A DNA stretch of 20,227 nucleotides from Saccoglossus kowalevskii (Eukaryota; Hemichordata; Enteropneusta; Harrimaniidae): positions 91,631 through 111,857 of the forward strand of contig NW_003107603.1 in the NCBI RefSeq assembly GCF_000003605.2, written 5' to 3'. Position numbers and translations under genes: made by a program. The notes beneath the pieces are model-generated. The model ran no database searches and was not told where the DNA came from. It worked only from the letters and a program-made list of their open reading frames with translations. The first letter of the stretch is position 1. Each line of letters starts with the position of its first letter. Below, piece after piece: positions 10,376-19,215 of the stretch.

Positions 10376-10720
10376 CAATGAATTCAAATGCCTCTTCAAA
10401 ATACTGTCTAAGATTCTGTTGACAATTGTCACTTGCTGGTAATCTTTTATACTTGATTTTACTTGTAACCGATTCAAAGTGTAGTGGAATGTGGGAAGTC
10501 ATGTTGAGAATATAAGAAATTTTCAATCTCTTTAAAAGTTCATGATCTGATGCGTCACTCTCTCCTCCGACGTAAAGAAAAGGTAAGACTGGTGTTGGTG
10601 GATGTTTGAAGACATTTCTGTGACTGCGACTGGTAAAGTCAGTTATCTCTGCTTGTTGATCACTTCTTAGAGAATTAGCACACAGGTTCTGATACTGTTG
10701 AAAAAAAGCTTGAAATCCTC
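10376..10720 (-). CDS. DUSP10: DUSP10/MKP5, coding exon 2 (linker and first half of phosphatase domain)
   Basis: The acceptor is TTTTATTCACAG|GAGGATTTC (10721/10720) and the donor ATTG|GTAAGTATT (10376/10375); both junctions are phase 1. The 345-nt exon encodes residues 275-390. Joining to exon 1 gives LKGGFQAFFQQYQNLC, which aligns with the vertebrate LKGGLSSF...ENLC at the end of the rhodanese domain. A linker (about 295-315) is much shorter than in human DUSP10. The phosphatase domain starts at TPVLPFLYVGGESDASD and continues through LNMTSHIPLHF to LPASDNCQQNLRQYFEEAFE. Asp372 in LPASD is the expected general acid (Asp316 from the shorter start). The frame continues beyond the donor into GKYFQ, but that is intron. 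The homology on both sides of each junction supports the exon limits. Confidence 0.94.
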
Positions 10721-12312
10721 CTGTGAATAAAACGAGAATGTGATGAGTTACGTTAAATTTCATCAGAACTGAAGCATTTTAATTGATCTCGGGCCTACAA
10801 TAAATGACATATCAAATAGGAATTGTGGTCTGTTATCACGGATTAGAAACTCCAGACACATTAAAGCAGTATGCTGTTCCTGGGGTACCAAGGGACTTAC
10901 TTCACTATAACCTGAAAATGCAATATGTCAGCCAAGGAGCCCAGGTACTTTAGAGGTAATTACCAGTACGGTTCTTGCTGTAATAGACACAAAATAACAA
11001 CACATTCACAGCATGAAATTACCCACGCCCGTAGCAGTTTTCAACATTTTGGCACTAACAACATGATAATGAGCCATAATTCACAAAGACATGTCACATG
11101 TTTGTCTACAAATTGGTTATTGCAATGTAACCTATTTTGCCTTCAGGACACATTTCATCCTGATTGCAAGACTGTTAATTTTAGCTCTCCTAAAACAGTT
11201 TTTATTTGCCAGTAAACTCAATAACATCAACTATAATCACAGGAGGATGGGAAGTAAGTCTAGAACAATATATTTTAATTGAATAGATGAAACAACAACA
11301 AATTCAATACCAATTCAATATAATGTGTATATATAATAATATAATTGATATGATATTATTTTCATCTTTTTCAATAAAATCAAAAATTGTAAATTACAAA
11401 ACCCAATTACCATGTTTGTTCTATTGCACAAAATAAGTCATGTTTGTTATAATCCAGTATACAATAAATAAAGAAAGACTCTTGTGACAGAGCAAATATG
11501 GTACGTGTAACTATCAACAAACTCAATTTCCAATTGTAGATGTCTGCCTGAACACATAACTTCTCGTCCAATTATTATCATAAAAAAACTCCTTTGGCAA
11601 AAATAGAATTCAATATTAAATATTTCATATGAAATATTAGAATTCTCGACACGTGATTTTAATAGGCTTTTTTTATATGAATGACAATTTGATGGAATTA
11701 TTTTTACACACACACATACAGGACAGATACATACGTATTTCATAATTAAAGCAATTATTTTATTTAGAAAAAAAAGGGATGCCTCTGAGTGCAAGTAATT
11801 CAATGTCTAATTTAAAGGCAGGTAAGTTATAATGTGTCCAGGGACTAATAATATCAGTTGTATTCTCAAAACATTCATTCAGTTAGAATTTCATGCAACA
11901 TTTCACCTGATAACTTTCAACACTGAGCTACAGACATACAATATAAACTTCAATAAGATACACTATTGCTTTATGTATTTTACATTATAACTATGGCACC
12001 AAGTGACATTTTCAGCTGCTGCATATGAAATAGCCTGTTTGACATTATATACTTAGATGCCTAACATACTAAGATTAATACTATCAGAGAGTCAGCACGA
12101 TTTTGATTATTCTGCCCTTCAAAATAATTGTTCTTGTTTATGCAAAGACATAAAATACTCCAGTACACTATATAATGTAATCTGCGCACAGAATACTAAC
12201 TATTAAATGATTACATACAGATTATAGCTACATGTATGAGTGATCAGCTTTGGTGTGAGGAAACAGAAACTATAAAGCACTTAAATTACTTAAATTTACT
12301 GTGCAGTCAAAA

Positions 12313-12524
12313 TACTGTGAAATACTTTATTTTCGCTGGAATTTATTTTCGCTGAAAAGACTTTTTGGGTGTTTTGTATAGAATTTATTTTCACTGATTT
12401 TTGATGGGTTTAATGTAAAATATAGGAAAAAAGGTATATTCGCTGGATTTTATTTTCACTGAATCATTCCTTCAGCGAAAATAGCGAAAATTAATTCCAA
12501 GCGAAAATAAAGTATTCTACAGTA
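12313..12524. mobile_element. MITE of the TACTGT...ACAGTA family (copy B)
   Basis: The left end TACTGTGAAATACTTTATTT and the right end AAATAAAGTATTCTACAGTA pair as terminal inverted repeats of about 30 bp with few mismatches. Sub-terminal TTTTCGCTG / CAGCGAAAA motifs extend the pairing. The element is 212 bp with no coding capacity. If TA is the duplicated target, the element proper starts CTGT. MITEs with this type of end are, as I recall, common in marine invertebrate genomes; a database match would be needed to name the family. Confidence 0.75.
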
Positions 12525-12607
12525 ATTTATTTTATTGAGAGTACATAAGTTGGAACAGGTACAGTGAGAACAATTTGGATGTTGATAGTGTTATTTATCT
12601 TGTCTAA

Positions 12608-12812
12608 TACTGTGAAATACTTTATTTTAGCTGGAATTAATTTTCGCTGCAAAAACTTTCTGGGTGTTTTGTATGGAATTTATTTTCACATTAATTTTTG
12701 GCGAGTTGAATGTAAAATATAGGAAAAAAGGTATATTTGCTGGATTTTATTTTCACTGAATCATTACCTCAGTGAAAATTAATTCCAAGCGAAAATAAAG
12801 TATTTTACAGAA
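12608..12812. mobile_element. MITE of the TACTGT...ACAGTA family (copy C)
   Basis: It is closely similar to copy B along its whole length, in the same orientation and 83 bp away. The shared internal TTGTATGGAATTTATTTTC and AATATAGGAAAAAAGGTATA stretches show common descent. The right end is slightly decayed (TTACAGAATA instead of TACAGTA). Confidence 0.75.
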
Positions 12813-14801
12813 TATATTTATACATATACTGTAGATAAAGTAGCTAAGATATGGAATGTTTAGAATATTGACATGGGATATGGGATAGCGTCAGTACCAT
12901 GCCCTTTATACCATCTGTGCAAAATATTTACAGTAACAGTCGGTATACATAGTAGCCATATCACATTCTGTCATTCTAATATTGAATGGTATCACATGCA
13001 GTTTCTATTTTGTTTCTTTAGAACATGCAAGCTGTTTGTGATTTAAATAATCCTCTTGTATTAGTATCTAGTCATGATCTGAATCCATCTCAAATTGTTG
13101 ATGACATATACACTGTATAGACATTAATATCATTAATTATTGTGTGAATTTCTTATTTTAACTTACAATTAGTTTTTTTGCTATTTTCCAAGGGGTAAAT
13201 TAGAACGAAAAGAACATTGACTATAATTTTCACTATGATATGTATGTAATTGAATTCATTAGGATTTAGTGAATATAAACTACATACAACAATCTATATT
13301 TCTAGTAAACAAAGATTCCGACTAAATTAATTAATTGTACAAATGTACATCAAATATCCACATAACAAACACCTTCTCGTTTATCAAAATTGGTTATCTT
13401 TAACTGCAAGTAAATAAACTTGTCTATCTATTGGGACCACTAGTTTAATATTAATTACAATTTATGGTAATTTTATGTCCCTAATGTATTATGATATTAC
13501 CATAATATTAAACAAAAGTACATAAGGATACTCATACCACTGCAATAATATACACTTACACTGAGAAAGAAGAGAACTGTTTCGCAGGCTTTTTAAAACC
13601 TTTCAACTGTGCACACTGAAAATAAATTTGCTATCACCTAGTCAATGTATATATTTATTAAATTTCAACTCATATTTCATAAGAATGTTGTGTTTTACAT
13701 TGCTATAATGTGAAAATTCAGCTAATAATGACACAAAAGAAGAATCACAAAATTTGTGCATAGCACACCTGAAACTGCTCTTCAGAACTTTGAGGTACAA
13801 ACGCTGCATCACCCTGTTCAAGGAATGAATACATCACTGCAGCTTTTTCTCAAATGAAATTTATTTTGGCATAAAAGATAACTTTGGCTATAAAGAATCC
13901 GCTGATCAAATAAGATGGCAGGATGAGTTTTTTAGTTGAAATATCTGCTACTTTTGGCATATTTGTATGAAATTGAATCTATCTGGTCAACCTGAGCATA
14001 GACCCCATAATAGTATGGTGAGGTCTAGTATGATTTGACCAAATTATGATAAGGGGTAGGTCACAGTTCCTCTAGTCTATAGAGGGACTGTGGGTAGGTG
14101 CAACACTGAATTAAACAAAAATGTCCATAATATGATAGCAGGCAGCACAGTGATTGTGTTTACTTGGTAGTACATAACGGTACTATGCATGGGTTATCTA
14201 TAAATAAAGGTGCATATAGTGTCAAGTGATAATATACCACCCTGAATTGTCACGTTACAATCACAAGACTCCTCACTCTCAAATATATGAAAAATAAGAA
14301 GCGACTTTAGATCATATCATGCAGGTATAACAAATATTTACATTCCAATGGTCTACCCACTGAACGCAATGCAACTGTCCCTACAGCAAAGGTTCCTAGG
14401 TTATAAGATCACAGATTCCACATTCAAGATTCTTTAACGTTCTATAAGCATGGTTTCTTCTTGCACAATCTTGTCATCTTTTCATTGAACCAAACTATGT
14501 GATAATGAAATAAAACCAACACATCAAAAGACTCTCTATGACCTTGTAATATGATATTGATGGACATCAGTTATTCATGCATTATACATATCAATACTGG
14601 TATGCACACAATTTATAATTATCCACTTTCAGATTCATACAAGCATGGACCTACAAACACTTGGATGAACCTTTTATTTCTGCTGATCACTTTTTTTGTC
14701 TTTCTTATTAGTTTGAACTATGTAATTGATGTCGTCAGAAGTAAATGCTTCTGCTTATATGAAAACAATATTTTTGGTTTCAACGAAAGCTGTCACACAT
14801 A

Positions 14802-15021
14802 TACTGTCAGCATGACTGATCAAACATGTGCAGTGCTCATTATTTGTTTCCTTTTTAGCTAGTTATAATTTTGCTAATTCAAGATGTAGCTAATTTAAAC
14901 TATTAAAAGTATATTCTCACAATAAGATTGTTGGCACATTAGCTAAATTAAGATGCTGTTAATTCATGCAAAGTCAAATTCGCTAAAATGGCATTCAGAT
15001 ATTTCAATGTATTTTACAGTA
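14802..15021. mobile_element. Possible decayed MITE of the same family (copy D)
   Basis: TACTGTCAGC at 14802 and TATTTTACAGTA ending at 15021 bound 220 bp, the length expected for the family. Inside are GCTAATTT, GCTAAATT and TTCGCTAAAA motifs as in copies A-C, but similarity is otherwise weak and terminal pairing is short. Confidence 0.3.
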
Positions 15022-15427
15022 TGTCAGATATCTCGTCTTTCTTAGTGAACATTTCTTTATTGAATATCATCACTATAATTTTGATCGTTTTCGATTCAAC
15101 AACCATATGCGATATCATAGTTTTGTTACCTGTGTTTTTGATGGTGTAAATGTCTGTACATTATAGCGGCCATTTTTTCAATGTAAATTTATGCATATTT
15201 TGACAATTGACTTTTCACAAATAGATAAAGACTGCCTATGAATATGACAGTGTTAGGAAGCAATTCATAGGTGTTGAACAGTGTAATCTGATGCCTGTTA
15301 ATGTACAGAGTAAATATCAGGAATGCTCATGATGAAAATCTAAGAAAGGATGCTGCTCTTCTGGGGGTTTGTGGGTCAATGATATAAGTGATGAAAAACA
15401 GAGCTTGACAATAGCTGTTTATTACAG

Positions 15428-15599
15428 CTATACTTCAAAAAACTAAATCTTAATTGTTTAAGACAAGTGACAATGCAAGGTCAAATTGAAGATGAATTTC
15501 ATTCTCTAGTGGCACGCAATCAATACATTGTTCATCCTAAAGCTCTATTTGGTTTTGCCAAGGAAGTGACCCCACAGAATCCTAATACTGCATGTAAGG
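15428..15599 (+). other. Exon-like open frame antisense within DUSP10 intron 1
   Basis: A TTTATTACAG acceptor-like site ends at 15427 and a donor-like AAGG|GTAAAC follows 15599. The frame is open throughout (57 codons plus 1 nt). The first ATG, at 15473, begins MQGQIEDEFHSLVARNQYIV, and the peptide goes on HPKALFGFAKEVTPQNPNTA. This is a balanced, protein-like composition unusual for this AT-rich intron. I recognise no family. It may be a cassette exon of a nested plus-strand gene, a fragment of a mobile element, or a fossil coding piece. No partner exon with matching phase was found. Confidence 0.25.
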
Positions 15600-15988
15600 G
15601 TAAACAGTATACTTATATGTTTTTATTTTTCTTAATCTTTGTTCCAAAGTAGTACTTACTGTAAACATGGAGCTAACAAAAGAAACTATTATAATTTCAA
15701 GAGAAACAAATTTTGCAGCAGTTACTTTTGTGAAATTTTGTCATAACGAAAACCATAAAATCATCAAATCATGAAAGTTGCTAGCAGTGAAATTAAGCAC
15801 TTTATGGTATGAACTCATGTATGTATATATCATTATTTTTGCTGTAACCATTACCAACCACCCGGAGAATGAGTAAGAGTTACTTAACTATAAATTAGTC
15901 TTGTTATACAATACATATGTCTTCAAGCGAAAATAGTTAGAACTTGGCTACTGATAATTTGGATCATATACTTACTGTACAAGACCAT

Positions 15989-16178
15989 ACCATACAAACT
16001 CACCATACATACAGTATATGACTGTACCATACAAAGTCACCATACATACAGTATATGACTGTACCATACTAAGTCACCATACATAGTATATGACTGTACC
16101 ATACAGTCACCATACGTAGTATATGACTGTACCATACAAAGTCACCATACATACAGTATATGACTGTACTATACAAAA
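15989..16178. repeat. Minisatellite, five copies of a 33-37 bp unit
   Basis: Units start at 15989, 16026, 16063, 16098 and 16131 with lengths 37, 37, 35, 33 and 37 bp, each beginning ACCATAC and ending GTATATGACTGT. A partial sixth unit follows to about 16178. Copies differ by small deletions and single changes; units 2 and 5 are identical. It lies in DUSP10 intron 1. Confidence 0.95.
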
Positions 16179-16634
16179 AATTCAATTTCCATTTAGCAGT
16201 TATAACCTCCAGATTCTCATAAAAATTTATGTAAATTATACACACTGGAATACATGATTGATTATTGAAAGTGCTGGCAACAATTCATGATAAAACTCTC
16301 ACCAAATACATTTCATCTTAAAATCAATAGTATATCTCAGTGGACCATCACTAAATATAAGTCTTTCTGTTTATAACTTAGTTATCATTTGTTAATAATA
16401 TGATAATAAATAATAAAAATACCAAATTTAAATTTATTTTATATAAAATATTTATAAATGTTTCAATAGTGATTGAAAACAACTTCAACCAATCACAAGC
16501 CAATACTGCCCATATAGAACTTCACTGCACTTAGTTTACCTTCAACTTCTCCTGTGACACTGGCATACTTTCGCAATTTAACGATCTGTGCCAAACTATA
16601 ATGGTACTACTCGACTTACATTTAAAAAAATTAT

Positions 16635-16829
16635 TTAGTGAAAGAATTGCGGTACTTTCATACAAATTTTATGGGATCTATCGTTTTTGCATTCTTGGCA
16701 GTAAATCGGCCAAGGATTGAAGAAACCCTGCAAAGACAAATGGTATCTACAGTCAATCCTTTTGGGAAGTTGAATGCAGTGTGAGGTTCTTTCAGGATAT
16801 TTTTTTTTATAATATTCATAAATGTCCAT
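16635..16829 (-). pseudogene. Fragment resembling the Cys-rich C-terminus of a piggyBac-type transposase
   Basis: The 64-codon frame ends at TAA (16637-16635). It holds HCIQLPKRIDCRYH (17-30), YCQECKNDRSHKIC (43-56) and MKVPQFFH (57-64). The spacing of CxxH, then CxxC, then C, then FFH resembles the Cys-rich domain that closes piggyBac/PGBD transposases. In those, an H...P/KR..CxxC is followed by CxxC, LC and CFxxYH. Here the second residue of the first pair is His, and the Cys of the final CF is replaced by Pro-Gln, which fits decay. Nothing recognisable as the DDE catalytic domain lies upstream on this strand, and no terminal repeats with TTAA targets could be paired. This is a homology guess by pattern; a chance frame is the alternative. 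Confidence 0.4.
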
Positions 16830-17450
16830 AAAACAAATTCATGAGTTTATAAAACCCAGTGTGTGCTCAACATACATCATACTAACTACCCATTATAACA
16901 CTTCAGTTATACAGTGATTCTGTAGGTAAAAAAAAAGTTTTTTGTTTTGTTTTTATTTCATTTTTGACCATGACTAATTACTGACAGGCACATGTAGTCA
17001 CAGTCAACTGAATAAACGGATATGACTGTACAAGGTATACAACTATGTCATCATAGTCATACTCATTGCCAGGAAATCCAAGTTTTTGTTTACAGCGTCT
17101 TTATGATGTTTATTTTATTATTTTTAAAACTTACGTAACATATATACCGTATATATAAGAATTTACACGTCATCACATATAATGACTGGACATTGACGTT
17201 AAAGCCGAGGCTTCATTTGTTTACTCGTAGTTTTACAACAACAATGAATGCATGACGTAGGTGATTGTTTACTGCTTCAAAATAGGAACTGCTTTTAATA
17301 GTCGCACATGCCATGGAGGTATAAACAGCCAAGATATATTCCAGAAAAAATACTTATGAACAGTAAAACTACCATACTAGTATGTGGTTCTATCATTAAA
17401 GCACTTAAAATGTGTGCATGAACTTCTTTTTACTTTCAAAATTCACTTAC

Positions 17451-18273
17451 CTTTCAAATAGGAAGCTGTGACTCCTTCTTCACGGAGAGAAGTCAGGACT
17501 AATGTTAGTGGATTCATAGAAGTTACACAGTCAATATCATTCGTATTCTCATCGTAAATGACAACCTCCTTGTTAAAACGTCTTTGAAATGCAATTTTCC
17601 CATCAGCCGACGAAACAAGATCTGATAAAGTTACCCTACCCTGTTGAAGTCTCTTTTTACTAAGTCTATCCGAGCAACTAATATTCAATGAGTCTGATAT
17701 GTGGCTTTTGTTGTATGATGTGAACGGTCGACAGTCAACCACAACCACCTCACGGCGAGAACCCATGAGTTTCCTTGCCAGCTCTTGGGGTGTAAGTTCT
17801 GTTACGTCTCCCTCGTTGTTGTTTGTCTGACATGTAGTACAGTTGCTGAATTTTACCCGTCGTTCCCGTTTCGTAGAAGTATGTATTCTGTTCGAGTTAA
17901 GTAGCTCATTCGCGGTTGGTGCTGAAGCAGACGTTGGTATCCTGGGCGGTGGAGTAGCAGACGGGTTCCGTCGGTTTGTCGTTATGTTGGCGGGCAGAGG
18001 CGTGCGTGTAATCGGAGGTGGCAAACTGCTACTGCGAAGTTTCAAACTTAGCGATTTTCTATCCAACTTCGGGACACATGAAGTACCACATTTCACCTCT
18101 GGCATGACAACTTTGTGGACGTAGAAAGTGATTTTAAAAAGGTCTTGAACGGAAAAAATACAACCCCTTAGAAAAAGCCAAACATACACACTAAACTTGA
18201 AATCTGACGTCGTACCATCAGTAAAATATACGACAGACGACTCTTCCTCCGACGTGCAGCCTTTGATAACCAT
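17451..18273 (-). CDS. DUSP10: DUSP10/MKP5, coding exon 1 (N-terminus and rhodanese/MAPK-binding domain)
   Basis: The gene encodes a nuclear/cytoplasmic dual-specificity phosphatase that in animals inactivates p38 and JNK. This exon holds a Pro/Ser-rich N-terminus, a basic KRERRVK (135-141, possible nuclear signal), and the rhodanese-like domain from about TELTPQELARKLMG (158) to YLKG (275). Diagnostic blocks are VVVVDCRPFTSYNKSHI, SKKRLQQGRV (kinase-interaction motif, 205-214) and EVVIYDENTND, all matching vertebrate DUSP10. The donor is TTGAAAG|GTAAGTG. Two starts are possible. The ATG at 18273 has T at -3 and an in-frame TGA 15 nt upstream. The ATG at 18105 (MPEVKC) has G at -3. The first 56 codons look like translated leader (YVWLFLRGCIF), so I favour 18105, giving 421 residues against 477 for the longer form and 482 in human. 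The opposite-strand frame at 17843 is a shadow. Confidence 0.93.
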
Positions 18274-18447
18274 TAAAATAATCTGTCAGTACAAAACAAT
18301 CTTGTATAAGTGGTGAATGTGCAGCTAGCCTCTTGGACAAGAGCAGAAAATGGAATACACAGATGGTGTTTGGGTTGTCCCCGGCAGAATAGTGTAGCAG
18401 ACCATGCTTTCCTTATTTGGTAAACTACATTCCTTCTATGGCAAACT

Positions 18448-18506
18448 ATGATGTCATTATAAGGCTAAATTTAGCCTGGATTTGCCATTTCCGAACATGA
18501 CATCAT
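18448..18506. promoter_or_regulatory. Inverted pair of CRE-like TGATGTCA/TGACATCA sites around a 14-bp palindrome
   Basis: ATGATGTCAT (18448-18457) and ATGACATCAT (18497-18506) are exact reverse complements, each with a one-base variant of the CRE TGACGTCA. Between them is the perfect palindrome GGCTAAATTTAGCC (18463-18476). They lie about 200 bp upstream of the DUSP10 start codons. ATF/CREB-type control would suit a stress-kinase phosphatase, but that is inference. Confidence 0.4.
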
Positions 18507-18562
18507 GGTTACGAATCCTCGCGAAATAACGCGAATATACAGTCCTCATGTCGGTGACCTAG

Positions 18563-18642
18563 ACTCGTATCTTGTCCCATGAGCCTTTGCGTATACGCCT
18601 TGGACGGCGTACACGCAAAGACTCATGGGACAAGGTACGAGT
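18563..18642. repeat. Fold-back palindrome, 37-bp arms, flanked by direct repeats
   Basis: The left arm (18563-18599) begins ACTCGTATCTTGTCCCATGA and the right arm (18606-18642) ends TCATGGGACAAGGTACGAGT. They pair at 34 of 37 positions across a 6-nt spacer. GTCGGTGACCTA (18550-18561) and GTCGGTGATCCTA (18644-18656) flank it as a near-exact direct repeat, as expected if the palindrome was inserted with a target duplication. Confidence 0.92.
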
Positions 18643-18716
18643 AGTCGGTGATCCTAATATTATGCGTATTACCCACTTAAAATAATCCGACAGTCTCTGG
18701 TTAAGTTAAATAAGTT

Positions 18717-18786
18717 AAATAAAATAAAAAATCGGATTTCCTGTGTGTACATACACACACAGGAAATCCGATTTTTTATTTTATTT
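18717..18786. repeat. Perfect fold-back palindrome, 32-bp arms, 6-nt spacer
   Basis: The arms 18717-18748 and 18755-18786 are exact reverse complements over 32 bp; the core reads ATCGGATTTCCTGTGTGT. The spacer is ACATAC. Transcribed from either strand it would form an uninterrupted 32-bp hairpin. Confidence 0.95.
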
Positions 18787-18990
18787 TGAAAATATTTAAT
18801 GACGTGATTAGAGTACCCGGTAGCCCTGTATTTCCGAATTGGAGAAATCAAACAACAACAAACACTCAACTTCTTATTCTCCATGCCTGGTGTGAACGAT
18901 TGAATAATAATCACACACAAGTTCGTTTTAGCCATCTTTATTTCACCACCTCTATGTTACAGTGTAAAAAGAACCCGTGGAGGCTGAATC

Positions 18991-19215
18991 ATGTACCAAA
19001 ACAATCAATGGGCTGGAAACATTGATGCTTCAACCACACAGCAATGGCAACAATACCAACAAATGTACGCTGCGGCAGCTACTGCTGGATATCAGCAACA
19101 ACAATTGACATCGCCACAAGTTTGGCAACCAGCAGTCGGTACCGGTGCCATGGCTGTCAACCCAGCACCCCTTGTGAATGCCCCTGGTTCTGAAACTACG
19201 GCAGAATCAAATCAG
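18991..19215 (+). CDS. First coding exon of a Gln/Ala-rich protein, unrecognised (partial)
   Basis: The ATG at 18991 (A at -3) opens 75 codons, and the exon ends at AATCAG|GTATGAAT in phase 0; the frame would stop two codons into the intron. An acceptor-like CACCTCTATGTTACAG ending at 18962 suggests a noncoding exon upstream. The peptide starts MYQNNQWAGNIDAS. It then has Gln/Tyr-rich and Ala-rich stretches (QQWQQYQQMYAAAATAGYQ, residues 11-29) and goes on through PQVWQPAVGTGAMAVNPAP. No globular domain or signal peptide is present. Such Q/Y/A-rich starts are common in RNA-binding and splicing-related proteins, but that is only a compositional hint and I cannot name the gene. Codon use is clearly more GC-rich than the flanks, which supports real coding. 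The gene continues off the right edge. Confidence 0.75.

Larger units (their letters stand above)
10721..17450 (-). other. DUSP10: DUSP10 intron 1 (6730 bp, phase 1) with mobile-element debris
   Basis: The intron runs from AAAG|GTAAGTGAA (17450) to TTCACAG (10721). It separates the rhodanese-domain exon from the phosphatase exons. Within it are MITE copies B, C and D (12313, 12608, 14802), a 37-bp minisatellite (15989), an antisense exon-like frame (15428) and a piggyBac-like fragment (16829-16635). It also has a small hairpin at 14062-14092 (CACAGTTCCTCTA against TAGAGGGACTGTG, 12 of 13 pairing). Other open frames in it (10925, 11447, 14551) are AT-driven, without recognisable domains. Confidence 0.9.
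18274..18962. promoter_or_regulatory. Head-to-head intergenic region between DUSP10 and the right-hand gene
   Basis: DUSP10 reads leftward and the Gln-rich gene rightward from this interval, so it should hold the DUSP10 promoter and perhaps a shared one. It contains the CRE-like pair (18448-18506) and two long palindromes (18563-18642, 18717-18786). A pyrimidine-rich acceptor-like site (CACCTCTATGTTACAG, ending 18962) sits before the right-hand ATG. The right-hand gene may therefore have an upstream noncoding exon, in which case part of this interval is its first intron. Transcription starts cannot be placed from sequence. Confidence 0.5.

Noticed and set aside
11447-11803. 118-codon minus-strand frame in DUSP10 intron 1
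   Set aside because: Composition is driven by AT-rich and CA-repeat sequence (CICPVCVCVK comes from ACACAC). No domain was seen.
14062-14092. Hairpin CACAGTTCCTCTA / TAGAGGGACTGTG considered as an RNA gene or terminator
   Set aside because: The 13-bp stem with one mismatch has no flanking RNA-gene context, and stem-loop terminators are not relevant to this kind of gene.
14551-14862. 103-codon plus-strand frame with a hydrophobic stretch in DUSP10 intron 1
   Set aside because: The apparent membrane segment comes from T-rich sequence; no start or splice support. Its end runs into MITE copy D.
17843-18124. 93-codon plus-strand frame over DUSP10 exon 1
   Set aside because: It is a shadow of the Pro/Ser-rich N-terminal coding sequence on the minus strand.
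18669-19025. Open frames across the palindrome (18669-18935 minus, 18786-19025 plus)
   Set aside because: They cross the fold-back and the probable leader of the right-hand gene; neither has a domain. The frame starting at 18991 has better start, donor and codon support.
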